A stretch of DNA of 49,557 nucleotides, from the NCBI RefSeq assembly GCF_927798175.1, contig NZ_CAKMMP010000028.1:1-49557 (forward strand), in the 5' to 3' direction. The number at the start of each line of letters is the position of its first letter. The first letter of the stretch is position 1. Both the position numbers and the translations under genes were made by a program. Source of the DNA: Paenibacillus sp. JJ-223. Lineage in GTDB: Bacteria; Bacillota; Bacilli; Paenibacillales; Paenibacillaceae. Shown here piece after piece: positions 7,482 through 15,468 of this stretch. The notes beneath the pieces are model-generated. The model did not search any database. It had not been told where the DNA came from and saw only the letters and a list, made by a program, of their open reading frames with translations.

Positions 7482-8576
7482 ATGACAAAACGTATGGGGG
7501 CGCTTCTTCTTACATTGCTGTTGACGGTATCTTTGGCATTAACCGCATGCAGCAGCAAACAAGAACCGAAAGAAGCGTTAAAAACAGCAGCAGCGAACGC
7601 ATCCAAACTGACTTCGTATGAGATGAAATCCAACTTTACCATTAACGAACTGAGCTATAAACCACAGGACCAATCGACGCAGGATCCGACCGTAACTCAA
7701 TTCATGAGCATGCTGAAGGATGCCCAGCTGAATATTACGGGTGTATACCAAGCTGAGCCAATGCAAACCGAAATGACTTTAGGCATCGAGCTTAAAGGCG
7801 ACATGGGCATGACGTTCAACATCCCGATGGTCTTAACTGCGGAGAAAATGTATGTTAAGGTTCCAAGCATTCCGTTCTTGCCGATTCCGGAAACGTTGGT
7901 AAACAAATTTGTCGAGATTGACCTGAAGCAGCTTGCTGAACAGGAAGGTACCGAATGGAACCCAAGCGCGATGGATGCGGCCAAAACGCAAAAGCTGAGC
8001 AACGAATTGATGGATGCCGTACTTAGCGAGTATGACCAAAACAAGTTTTTCAAAAACCTCGACACCAAGGATGCAAAACTGCCTGAAGGCGTAGATGCAA
8101 AACAAGTGGTTCAATTCACGGTAAACAATGACAACGTGAAGGAAGCCGTTACCGTATTGGTAACCAAAGCTTTGCCTAAAGTGATCGACATTATTTCCAA
8201 AGACGAATATCGCGAAGTGCTGCAACTGACGCAAGAAGATATCGATCAAGCTAAATCGGATTTGAAACTGACCGAGGAAGATAAAGCGGAGATGGAAAAG
8301 GATCTGGATAAACTGAAAGATGTACTGACCATCAATGCGTTCAACATCGATTTTGCTCTGGATAAACAAGACTTCCCGGTATACCAAAAAATGAATGCAG
8401 ACGTTCTGATCAAAGATCCGGATACGAAGGATGAAATCAAACTTGCATTTACCGCATCGAATACGTATACGAAAATCAATGAAAAACCAGCATTCCAAAT
8501 TAACATCCCTTCTGGCGATGACGTCATCAAAATGGATGAGTTGGAAGAACTGATGAATAGTTCTTACGGCTATTAA
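7482..8576 (+). CDS. Lipoprotein, secreted, unknown function (364 aa)
   Basis: The signal peptide (MTKRMGALLLTLLLTVSLALTAC) ends in an L-T-A-C lipobox, so Cys23 would be lipidated and the protein anchored on the outer face of the membrane. The rest is polar and beta-rich with a KLTSYEMKSNF opening, a segment on extraction of lipid-like pattern (TFNIPMVLTAEKMYVKVPSIPFLPIPETLV), and a helical K/E/D-rich part near residues 240-285. This layout resembles the LppX/LolA-like or DUF6612-type lipoproteins common in Paenibacillus, but the assignment is tentative. The start ATG 7482 follows AGAGGAGAG. The gene is monocistronic, with a terminator on each side. Confidence 0.8.
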   Translation: MTKRMGALLLTLLLTVSLALTACSSKQEPKEALKTAAANASKLTSYEMKSNFTINELSYKPQDQSTQDPTVTQFMSMLKDAQLNITGVYQAEPMQTEMTLGIELKGDMGMTFNIPMVLTAEKMYVKVPSIPFLPIPETLVNKFVEIDLKQLAEQEGTEWNPSAMDAAKTQKLSNELMDAVLSEYDQNKFFKNLDTKDAKLPEGVDAKQVVQFTVNNDNVKEAVTVLVTKALPKVIDIISKDEYREVLQLTQEDIDQAKSDLKLTEEDKAEMEKDLDKLKDVLTINAFNIDFALDKQDFPVYQKMNADVLIKDPDTKDEIKLAFTASNTYTKINEKPAFQINIPSGDDVIKMDELEELMNSSYGY

Positions 8577-8597
8577 GCCTATCTGAAATAAAAACAA

Positions 8598-8655
8598 ACC
8601 GTCTTTTCGTAAAATGAAGGAGTGATCCTTCATTTGAACGGAGGCGGTTTTTTTC
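8598..8655 (+). terminator. Lipoprotein gene terminator
   Basis: A nested hairpin: inner AAATGAAGGA/TCCTTCATTT is exact with a GTGA loop, and outer AAACCG/CGGTTT runs into T7. Confidence 0.88.
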
Positions 8656-8731
8656 TATACAAATGGGAAAGGCGAGAGATAAACTAAATAAAAACAATAT
8701 TACGCAACGAAACAGGAAGGAGAAGGCAAGC

Positions 8732-9601
8732 ATGACCCTTGGAGATGAACAGCTTGCGCTGGAATTCGCCCGGCATCCTGTTCGTGTTTACGGTGTTTAT
8801 CGCACGTTACTGGAAGCAGAAAAATACTATGATGGCCACAAAGAAAAGCGAACCGAGAAATGCGCATTGCTCTTGGTGCTTAATGGTCGGGCGGAATTTC
8901 GTTTTACGGATATTCAGGGCCAACTGTGCAGGCTTTCACTACAGCCCGGGAATTCCTTTATTGGTGGTTTGAATATGAATTTGGAAATTCAGGTTGGGGA
9001 AGAAGACTTCGAATATGTACTAATTCATTATATGCCAGTATCCTTAATGGAGGGAGGGGGTTATCCGGCCCATACGCATATGATCCAGGAAATCAATATG
9101 GATCAGAACGACTCTGAGGTGAGCCTGCAGGCAGAGCTGATGCTGGCCCTTCTTGAAGTAGCTGCGAAGCCGGGGCATATGGAACAGTTGGAGAAACAGA
9201 CATTGTTCTATCGTTTGCTCGAATCGGTGCTGCGCGCATCAAGGAACACCCGGAATCGGGAGAGCGGCAGAATAATGAATGCGGCGCAGGAGTTTATTCA
9301 TCGTCAATACATGGAGCCGTTGACACTGGAAGGCTTGGCGGCGAGGTTCGGGATGAGATCCAAATATTTTTCTCACAGATTTCAACAGTATTCGGGAATG
9401 GGTCCGATGCGCTACCTTTCTAAATATCGCTTGAATCGGGCACGGGAACTACTTGAAGTAGGCAACTATAGCGTAAAGGAGGTTGCGGCCAAGGTAGGTT
9501 ATGCAGACCCGTATTACTTCAGCAGGGTTTTCAAATTGCATATGGGCTTGGCGCCTTCCGAGATAAAAAAGAAGGGTAGGGAAGGGAAAAATCCATCCTG
9601 A
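8732..9601 (+). CDS. AraC-family transcriptional regulator
   Basis: The product is 289 aa. The N-terminal ~160 residues look like a cupin-type sensor domain (LLLVLNGRAEFRFTD, LQPGNSFIGG). The C-terminal ~100 residues carry the two AraC helix-turn-helix motifs: LTLEGLAARFGMRSKYFSHRF and the signature VKEVAAKVGYADPYYFSRVFK. ATG 8732 was chosen because AAGGAGAAGG lies just upstream. It sits 100 bases before a Fur-controlled iron-siderophore binding lipoprotein. In Bacillus, AraC proteins such as Btr activate siderophore-uptake genes, so this one probably senses a siderophore and works with Fur at the downstream promoter. That role is inferred from context only. It has no fused substrate-binding domain. 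Confidence 0.9.
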   Translation: MTLGDEQLALEFARHPVRVYGVYRTLLEAEKYYDGHKEKRTEKCALLLVLNGRAEFRFTDIQGQLCRLSLQPGNSFIGGLNMNLEIQVGEEDFEYVLIHYMPVSLMEGGGYPAHTHMIQEINMDQNDSEVSLQAELMLALLEVAAKPGHMEQLEKQTLFYRLLESVLRASRNTRNRESGRIMNAAQEFIHRQYMEPLTLEGLAARFGMRSKYFSHRFQQYSGMGPMRYLSKYRLNRARELLEVGNYSVKEVAAKVGYADPYYFSRVFKLHMGLAPSEIKKKGREGKNPS

Positions 9602-9616
9602 ATCGGACGATATCCA

Positions 9617-9664
9617 TTGTATAAACAAGCTTCATCCGTATAATTGATAATGATAATTGTTATC
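9617..9664 (+). promoter_or_regulatory. Promoter overlapped by a Fur box
   Basis: TTGTAT (9617-9622) and TATAAT (9639-9644) are separated by 16 bases. Directly downstream, 9646-9664 reads GATAATGATAATTGTTATC, which differs from the classical 19-bp Fur consensus GATAATGATAATCATTATC at two positions. Binding of Fur with iron here would block transcription of the lipoprotein gene. Confidence 0.9.
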
Positions 9665-9701
9665 ATATTCGAGTGCGATACACACTGGAGGAATAATACG
9701 G

Positions 9702-10742
9702 ATGTACAGAAAAAAGTATAAAAATAGAGGATTATTAGCTGCTCTCATCGTTTTGGTCTTCATGCTGGCGGCTTGCTCGGGACAATCGGAATCGGGTCAA
9801 ACGCAAACAGATACACGACAGAGCGCTAACGAGAAGGCCGAAAACTCGAAAACCTCGGTGGATCCGGAATCGACGGAAGAGGCAAACGTAACTTATCCAC
9901 GTACGATTCAGGATGCTCGTGGAAGCGTAACGTTGGAACAGCAGCCGAAAAGGGTAGCTCTCGCTCATTGGGGATTGAGTGATGATCTGTTGGTTTTTGA
10001 GCTGGATTCGATCGCCATCACGCTTCCATTTACGAAGAACCAATCTTTGTTGGATAGCGATATTTATAAACCATATGTCGAAGGAAAGAAACAGATCGAA
10101 GTGGTAGGTGAAAATACGCAGGTTAACCTGGAAGCACTGCTCGCCTATGATCCCGATTTGATCATTGCCGGAAGCGAGACCAACAAGGATATTATCGAGC
10201 AGCTTGACCAGATCGCTCCGACCATTGTTATAGATGAGACCAAAAGCGATGTTTTCAAGGAGTGGCGTGCCACCATTAACGAGTTCGGTAACATTTTGGG
10301 ACAAGAAGAGACAGCGCAGAAATACATCAGTGATTTTGACGGCAAGCTGGCCGAGGGCAAGAACAAGTTGGCATCGATGGATGGCACGGTTGCCTTTCTG
10401 CAAATTCGGGAGAAACAAGCTTACCTGCAAGGGAAAGACTATATTACCGAGTATTATGAAGGTCTGGGATTGACACCGCCATCGACCGAGGCTGGAGAGT
10501 TAACGCTGGAGGGGCTGGCTGAGCTCGATCCGGATTATCTCTTCCTGGGATACTTCAATATGGAAGACCCGTCATTGCCGGCAGTTTCCGATGAGTGGGA
10601 AAAAAGTGCTGTCTGGAAGGGGCTCAAAGCCGTCCGAAATGGACATGTGTATAAAATAAACGGACAGATTGCATTCGGATTTGGTCCTATTAGCAAAAAT
10701 TACGGAGTAGAAGCGATCGTCCATGCGGCCCAGGCCGAATAA
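9702..10742 (+). CDS. Iron-siderophore ABC transporter substrate-binding lipoprotein
   Basis: The product is 346 aa. Its signal peptide ends in the lipobox L-A-A-C (Cys25), so it is a membrane-anchored binding protein. After a Ser/Thr/Glu-rich linker comes a class-III periplasmic-binding fold of the FecB/FhuD/FeuA type: RTIQDARGSVTLEQQPKRVA, the helix-forming NLEALLAYDPDLIIAG motif and the C-terminal GLKAVRNGHVYKI strand. It delivers ferric siderophore to an ABC permease. The start ATG 9702 follows TGGAGG. Transcription is under a Fur box at 9646-9664 and probably the adjacent AraC regulator. No permease or ATPase gene follows; a terminator comes straight after, so the transporter core must be encoded elsewhere. 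Confidence 0.93.
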   Translation: MYRKKYKNRGLLAALIVLVFMLAACSGQSESGQTQTDTRQSANEKAENSKTSVDPESTEEANVTYPRTIQDARGSVTLEQQPKRVALAHWGLSDDLLVFELDSIAITLPFTKNQSLLDSDIYKPYVEGKKQIEVVGENTQVNLEALLAYDPDLIIAGSETNKDIIEQLDQIAPTIVIDETKSDVFKEWRATINEFGNILGQEETAQKYISDFDGKLAEGKNKLASMDGTVAFLQIREKQAYLQGKDYITEYYEGLGLTPPSTEAGELTLEGLAELDPDYLFLGYFNMEDPSLPAVSDEWEKSAVWKGLKAVRNGHVYKINGQIAFGFGPISKNYGVEAIVHAAQAE

Positions 10743-10749
10743 CGTCATA

Positions 10750-10796
10750 AAAAAACTGCACTGCCAACAATTCTGTGTTGAGGGTGCAGTTTTTTA
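10750..10796. terminator. Bidirectional terminator
   Basis: AAAAACTGCAC...GTGCAGTTTTT with an inner CAACA/TGTTG stem. A-run and T-run on opposite sides let it serve both the binding-protein gene and the convergent acetyltransferase gene. Confidence 0.88.
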
Positions 10797-10809
10797 TGTC
10801 CTCACAAGA

Positions 10810-11379
10810 TCATTCGTGTTCTTCGGGCAGATCCTCAGCAACAATAGCATAAATCCGGTGATCCTGATATTCGCCGTTGATTTTGAGATATTTACGGGCG
10901 ATGCCCTCGGCCTGAAAGCCGTTCTTCTCCAGTACGCGCTGCGACCCCATATTGGAAGGCAAAATGGCGGCTTGAACACGATTCAGCTTTAATGCCCGGA
11001 AGGCATACGCTACAGCCAGCTTGACAGCCGCAGTCATGCGTCCGCCGCCTTGATAGTCGGGGTGAATAAAGTAACCCAAATCCGCATAGTTGGCAACGCC
11101 ATGAACGACGTTGTTAAGACTCACCTGACCGATGAGGGCGTCGTCGCCTAACGAAAAAATCCCGAATTGATACCCCGTTCCTTGTTCGGCCGCATTCATT
11201 CGATCTGCAAGACGCCTGGTCTGGGCATCCAATGTGTAAAACTCGTCGTCTCGGATCGGTTCGACAGCTTGGTAGGGGACACGAGTAACCCGGATCATGT
11301 TCAAATAGGGCTCAGCATCCAAAGTGGTAAGCAAACGCATGCGGATCCCGTTAGGGGTATCATAAAGGGTCAAAGGCAT
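10810..11379 (-). CDS. GNAT-family N-acetyltransferase (RimJ/RimL type)
   Basis: The product is 189 aa with the order typical of ribosomal-protein-type acetyltransferases: an N-terminal strand (IRMRLLTTLDAEPYLNMI), a central IGQVSLNNVV strand and YADLGYFIHPDYQGGGRMTAAVKLAVAYAF, where QGGGRM corresponds to the acetyl-CoA pyrophosphate loop. The family C-terminal pattern NRVQAAILPSNMGSQRVLEKNGF follows. It transfers acetyl from acetyl-CoA to an amine; the substrate is unknown. I start at the ATG with AAAGGA eight bases upstream; a GTG three codons earlier sits too close to that site. The stop codon lies just inside the shared terminator, and tadA is upstream on the same strand. Confidence 0.9.
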   Translation of the reverse strand: MPLTLYDTPNGIRMRLLTTLDAEPYLNMIRVTRVPYQAVEPIRDDEFYTLDAQTRRLADRMNAAEQGTGYQFGIFSLGDDALIGQVSLNNVVHGVANYADLGYFIHPDYQGGGRMTAAVKLAVAYAFRALKLNRVQAAILPSNMGSQRVLEKNGFQAEGIARKYLKINGEYQDHRIYAIVAEDLPEEHE

Positions 11380-11411
11380 ATACAGCACGTCCTTTCATAA
11401 ATAAACCAGTG

Positions 11412-11912
11412 TTATTTTTTTCGTAATCGCCTGAAAAACTCAGTTAAAAGCGAGGCACATTCCGGCTGCAAAATGTCCGCGATGACTTCGGTTTGATGGT
11501 TAAAACGAGGCTCCTGCAACAAATTCATCAACGTTCCAGCGCAACCGGCCTTGGGATCGGCAGTACCGAAAATTACGCGCGGCACCCGTGATTGCACAAT
11601 AGCTCCCGCACACATTGGACAAGGCTCCAGCGTAACGTACAGGCTGCAGTCCAATAGGCGCCAAGCACCAATCGTTTCGCTGGCTTGCCGAATGGCTACC
11701 ATCTCTGCATGAGCGGTTGAATCGAGAGTGGTTTCCCGCAGGTTGTAACCGCGCCCAACAATACGATCGTTTTGAACGATGACGGCACCGATCGGAACTT
11801 CCCCCAGCGATTCGGCTTGGCGTGCTTCGGCAATGGCTTCCCGCATCCAGAATTGATGCCGCTCCTCCTCGGAATAGGATGAGAAGTCAGTAGGGATGGA
11901 ATGATCAAACAT
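11412..11912 (-). CDS. tadA: tRNA-specific adenosine deaminase
   Basis: TadA deaminates A34 to inosine in the anticodon wobble position of tRNA-Arg(ACG), an essential decoding step. The 166-aa product has the zinc-dependent cytidine-deaminase-like motifs H68-A-E70 (HAEM) and P-C98-P-M-C101, followed by AGAIVQSRVPRVIFG and the FNH...A-type C-terminal helix. The start ATG has AAGGAG 12 bases upstream. In B. subtilis tadA lies just before scr-dnaX; here those genes are 33 kb away and tadA is on the opposite strand, upstream of an acetyltransferase gene. Its 5' side faces a DnaA-box cluster shared with a divergent histidine kinase gene. Confidence 0.97.
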   Translation of the reverse strand: MFDHSIPTDFSSYSEEERHQFWMREAIAEARQAESLGEVPIGAVIVQNDRIVGRGYNLRETTLDSTAHAEMVAIRQASETIGAWRLLDCSLYVTLEPCPMCAGAIVQSRVPRVIFGTADPKAGCAGTLMNLLQEPRFNHQTEVIADILQPECASLLTEFFRRLRKK

Positions 11913-11952
11913 GCTTTAGTCAAACTCCTTCCAGAAGAGAACAATGTAAGAG

Positions 11953-11970
11953 AACAAACATTCGTTTGTT
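11953..11970. promoter_or_regulatory. Operator-like inverted repeat upstream of tadA
   Basis: AACAAAC-ATTC-GTTTGTT has exact 7-bp arms and a 4-base centre. It is followed at once by the 8-bp palindrome AACATGTT (11971-11978). The inner CAAACATTCGTTTG resembles, but does not match, the Bacillus LexA site CGAACRNRYGTTYG (two mismatches). Confidence 0.45.
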
Positions 11971-11977
11971 AACATGT

Positions 11978-12059
11978 TGTGTATAAGTCTGTGGATAACA
12001 TAGTAGTTGCTCACATAGTTATAAACAGGATATCCACAAGCCTGTGGATTTGTGTATAA
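11978..12059. promoter_or_regulatory. Cluster of DnaA boxes between tadA and a histidine kinase gene
   Basis: Within 82 bases there are three exact matches to the DnaA consensus TTATNCACA, all on the minus strand: 11978-11986, 11990-11998 and 12051-12059. Near matches are TTATAAACA at 12019-12027 and ATATCCACA at 12030-12038 (one mismatch each) and the reverse of 12043-12051 (two mismatches). It lies 186 bases before the kinase start and 66 bases before the tadA start. It is not oriC: no dnaA or dnaN gene is nearby. A DnaA-controlled promoter or a DnaA-titrating site is likely. Confidence 0.8.
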
Positions 12060-12244
12060 AATCATGATTGATTTTATTGTAGATGCGAAAATGACAAAAA
12101 ACAATGAATTTCGACCTGATGACCCAAACGGTAACTTTTGGACTGTGGTCAATTCTCCTTTTCAAATACCCATTCAACCGTTATGATGGATATAGTATTT
12201 GCCATATATCGCCAAAGGTACAAGCCAAGAGGTGAACAAAAAAT

Positions 12245-14593
12245 TTGTCTATCAAAACGAAGTTATCCATAATCATGTCGTGCTCGGTGTTTGTCATACT
12301 CGTTTTGAACATCGCGCTAAATTATTATACTACGGAAGAAAACCTGCGACAGGACAGTGAAATGAAAATGGTGCTCACGGCCAAGCAGATTGCAATCGCT
12401 GTCGAACAGAACCAGTACAGTTCGAATTATGTCACACGGCAAATCGGCAACAATTTGTGGCTTGCATCCATCATAGCTGCCGAAGAGCTGGACCCGGATA
12501 TTAATAATATCACAAATGAAGAACTGGTTCGCCTGAGCCAAAAGGTCGGCGTTTCCCATATTTCGCTGTTGGAGCAAACCCCGGACGATATTGTCGTCAC
12601 CCGTTCCTCTGATCCAAGGGAGATTGGATTGTCCACCAAATCAATGAGTTATTGGTATGAAGCATTCAAGCAGTTGTTCGATAAACATCAAGTTACGATT
12701 CCGCAAGGTCAAACGAAGGACCATTTCTGGTCAGACGGTTTCGAGTACTCCACTTCAAGCCCGTCGGATGTAGATATATGGGGCTATTATCATGATGGCA
12801 AGAGAAACTACATAATCAATCCCTTCTATAATAACGCCGAAGTTGATGACTATGTGAAGATCTCTAGCCCGAATGAGATACTGAACAAAATCAGAGAGGT
12901 CAATCCTTCCATTCTTGAAATTACCGGAATCAACCCTCTGACCTTCGGGAGTCCAACCATGAACGTGGACGGGAGAGACGAGAAGTTCAACAAGCTCAAT
13001 AATAAACCCATCCGTTTCGGCACGTACCAGTACGGCACTGCTGAAGAAGATCATCGAGCCGTAGTCAAAGCCGTACGCACAGGCCAGAACGTCACCTTCG
13101 TGAGCCAAGCGCGTGGTCAAAAAGTGCTCAAAAGCTTTATTCCGATCTTTGCGCCGAATCAGTCCTCATACGTTATCAGCATCGTCACGGACTATAGGCA
13201 GATCTCTTCCATGATTTCCGAACAGTTGGTCAGCCATGCCTCAATCTCCCTGGTTCTGCTGGAGATTGTGATCTTTGGCAGTTATTTGCTGGCAGGGTAT
13301 ATTACGCGTCCGATTCAATCCATTCTGGACAAGGTGAACGATGTTGCCGACGGGCATTTCGACTTCCGCCTCAAAATTCGAAGGAGAGACGAACTGGGAC
13401 AGTTGGCCAACCGGATCAATGCCATGATTCGCAATCTCGGACATTACACGAATCGCCTCAAGCAGATGTATGAGGAAAACAGGGCCGTAAAGGAACACCT
13501 CGAATCCGTCATCAATCAGACTGCGGATGCCATACACATTACCGATCTGGAAGGTAATGTGCTTAGGGTCAATCGGGCCTTCGAACAGTTATACGGATGG
13601 AAGAGCCGGGAGGTAGAGGGACGTAAGCTCAGAATCATTCCTCCGGATGCGGAGGAAGAGATGATGGAGCAGCATGCCCAACTCGTTGAGGGATTATCCA
13701 TTACGTCCAATGAGACGGTGTGGATGAAGAAGGATGGAAGCCGGGTTGAAGTTAGCGTCAGTACAGCTCCGGTGAGAGACGAGGAAGGGGAAATTACGGC
13801 GCTCATCAGTGTATCGCGAGATATTACCAACCGAAATCGCATGGAAGAGCTCCTAAGACGCTCGGAGAAGCTGACGACCGTTGGCCAGCTCGCCGCAGGT
13901 GTGGCGCATGAAATTCGCAACCCGTTAACAACGCTGCGCGGATTTTTGCAGCTCCAACAACAGACGAACAAGTTGAACCATCGCCATTTGGACCTGATGT
14001 TATCCGAATTGGACCGAATCAACTTGATTGTGGGCGAGTTCCTGATTCTCGCCAAACCCCAGGCTGTGCATTTTCAGGACCGCGATATTCGCTTCATTCT
14101 GGGAGACGTGATCTCGTTGCTCGACAGCCAGGCGCATTTGCACGGCGTTGAATTTATATTGAATGCCTCGCCCGAATCGGCTATGGTACACTGTGAAGAG
14201 AACCAACTGAAGCAGGTGTTTATTAACGTGCTCAAAAATGGCATGGAGGCCATGCCTGAAGGTGGGGCGATTCGGATCAAGCTGAAGTATATGGAGGAAC
14301 AGCAGCGGGTGCGAATCGAAATCAAGGATGAGGGCATCGGTATTCCTGAAGAGATTATGCCCAAGCTGGGTGAGCCGTTCTTTACGAACAAGGAGACCGG
14401 CACGGGGCTTGGTCTAATGGTCAGCCAGCGCATCATTCAATCCCATAAGGGCATGATGGATATTAAAAGCGTCATGAACAAAGGGACTACCGTAATCATT
14501 GAGCTTCCTTCTTCCGGGCTGCAACAGCAAGAGGAGAAACATCAGGAAGAAGATGAGGAAGAGCAGCCTCCTTTGGCAGACAAAGAGAATTAG
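12245..14593 (+). CDS. Membrane PAS-domain sensor histidine kinase (sporulation-kinase-like)
   Basis: The product is 782 aa. One membrane segment lies at ~9-28, a ~300-residue extracytoplasmic sensor region follows, a second segment is at ~332-351, then HAMP (~352-404) and PAS (~417-530; ADAIHITDLEGNVLRVNRAFEQLYGW). The HisKA helix has the phospho-acceptor His555 in AAGVAHEIRNPLTTLRGFLQ. The ATPase domain shows the N box (VLKNGMEAM), G1 (DEGIGIP), F box (PFFTNKETGTG) and G2 (GLGLMV). The C-terminal tail is acidic and Gln-rich. No response-regulator gene is adjacent, as is usual for orphan kinases feeding Spo0F, and HEIRNPLT kinases of this build include KinB/KinC/KinE. Phosphorelay input is inferred. 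The start TTG 12245 has AGAGGTG nine bases upstream. A DnaA-box cluster lies in its upstream region; rluF follows 18 bases downstream. Confidence 0.9.
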   Translation: MSIKTKLSIIMSCSVFVILVLNIALNYYTTEENLRQDSEMKMVLTAKQIAIAVEQNQYSSNYVTRQIGNNLWLASIIAAEELDPDINNITNEELVRLSQKVGVSHISLLEQTPDDIVVTRSSDPREIGLSTKSMSYWYEAFKQLFDKHQVTIPQGQTKDHFWSDGFEYSTSSPSDVDIWGYYHDGKRNYIINPFYNNAEVDDYVKISSPNEILNKIREVNPSILEITGINPLTFGSPTMNVDGRDEKFNKLNNKPIRFGTYQYGTAEEDHRAVVKAVRTGQNVTFVSQARGQKVLKSFIPIFAPNQSSYVISIVTDYRQISSMISEQLVSHASISLVLLEIVIFGSYLLAGYITRPIQSILDKVNDVADGHFDFRLKIRRRDELGQLANRINAMIRNLGHYTNRLKQMYEENRAVKEHLESVINQTADAIHITDLEGNVLRVNRAFEQLYGWKSREVEGRKLRIIPPDAEEEMMEQHAQLVEGLSITSNETVWMKKDGSRVEVSVSTAPVRDEEGEITALISVSRDITNRNRMEELLRRSEKLTTVGQLAAGVAHEIRNPLTTLRGFLQLQQQTNKLNHRHLDLMLSELDRINLIVGEFLILAKPQAVHFQDRDIRFILGDVISLLDSQAHLHGVEFILNASPESAMVHCEENQLKQVFINVLKNGMEAMPEGGAIRIKLKYMEEQQRVRIEIKDEGIGIPEEIMPKLGEPFFTNKETGTGLGLMVSQRIIQSHKGMMDIKSVMNKGTTVIIELPSSGLQQQEEKHQEEDEEEQPPLADKEN

Positions 14594-14611
14594 ATGGGGT
14601 GAGATGAGCTT

Positions 14612-15313
14612 TTGCGTATTAACAAGTTTATTAGTGAAACCGGCTATTGCTCCAGACGTGAAGCCGATAAATTGGTGGAAAGCGGAAAAGTGACCATCAA
14701 TGGAGTGAAGGCGGAGCTTGGAAGTCAGGCAGAAGAGGGCGATGATGTCCGGATTAATGGCAAGCCCATTCGGGAGAAACGGAAGCATGTGTACATTGCC
14801 CTGAACAAACCGGTAGGCATTACGAGTACGACCGAGCGGCATATACGCGGCAACATTGTTGATTTCGTGGGTCATAAAGAGCGCATTTTTCCGATCGGCC
14901 GCTTGGACAAGGATTCGGAGGGTCTGATTCTAATGACCAACGATGGGGATATCGTTAACCGGATCCTGAGATCGGAGGGCCGCCATGAAAAGGAGTATAT
15001 CGTGACGGTCGATCGTCCAGTGACGACGAGTTTTTTGAAAGGTATGAGCACGGGCGTGCGCATTTTGGGAGAAATGACGTTGCCCTGCAAAGTAAACCGA
15101 ATATCGGAGCGAGTATTCCGCATTATTTTAACCGAAGGGAAGAATCGTCAAATACGCCGGATGTGCAGTGCCTTTGGTTATGAGGTTAAACGACTTAAAC
15201 GCGTCCGCATCATGAACATTCATTTGGGCGAACAAGCTACAGGGGTATGGAGAGAGCTGAGTGCCGATGAGAAAGAGGAACTGGGCCGCATGCTCGACTA
15301 TCACCTGGAGTGA
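14612..15313 (+). CDS. rluF: Ribosomal large-subunit pseudouridine synthase, RluF/RsuA family
   Basis: It converts a uridine of rRNA to pseudouridine; the family member RluF acts on 23S rRNA U2604. The 233-aa product has an N-terminal S4 RNA-binding domain (RINKFISETGYCSRREADKLVESGKVTING, ~1-60). The catalytic domain follows with GRLDKDSEGL, whose Asp99 is the catalytic aspartate, and the family motifs KEYIV and EGKNRQIRRMC. The start TTG 14612 lies eight bases after GGGGTGAG. It begins 18 bases after the histidine kinase gene, so the two are probably cotranscribed. A terminator follows. RluF is preferred over RluB or RsuA by the compact length and IRGNIVDFV region, but the exact target site is not certain. 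Confidence 0.88.
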   Translation: MRINKFISETGYCSRREADKLVESGKVTINGVKAELGSQAEEGDDVRINGKPIREKRKHVYIALNKPVGITSTTERHIRGNIVDFVGHKERIFPIGRLDKDSEGLILMTNDGDIVNRILRSEGRHEKEYIVTVDRPVTTSFLKGMSTGVRILGEMTLPCKVNRISERVFRIILTEGKNRQIRRMCSAFGYEVKRLKRVRIMNIHLGEQATGVWRELSADEKEELGRMLDYHLE

Positions 15314-15335
15314 CGTAGCCGGAAATCCGTACGAG

Positions 15336-15366
15336 CCCTGTTGTCTAAAGATGACAGGGTTTTTTA
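15336..15366 (+). terminator. rluF terminator
   Basis: CCCTGTTGTC/GATGACAGGG (two G-T wobbles), loop TAAA, then T6. Confidence 0.88.
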
Positions 15367-15403
15367 TAAACGGCGAATGTATGCGTTCCCATGGATGCGG
15401 GGC

Positions 15404-15437
15404 AATAAAAAAACCGTCCTCCGCTAGGGAGGACGGT
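15404..15437 (-). terminator. motAB terminator (minus strand)
   Basis: ACCGTCCTCC/GGGAGGACGGT hairpin with a run of A's on its plus-strand left side, so on the minus strand it reads as a hairpin followed by T7. It lies ~30 bases after the motB stop. Confidence 0.92.
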
Positions 15438-15468
15438 CCAAAAATCAATGGGTCAGCGACCTTAGTTG

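Noticed and set aside
11978..12059. Chromosomal replication origin
   Set aside because: DnaA boxes are present, but there is no dnaA, dnaN or clear AT-rich unwinding element with DnaA-trio pattern nearby.
12110..12116. Spo0A box (reverse of TTCGACC) upstream of the kinase gene
   Set aside because: One mismatch in seven bases and no companion site; expected often by chance.
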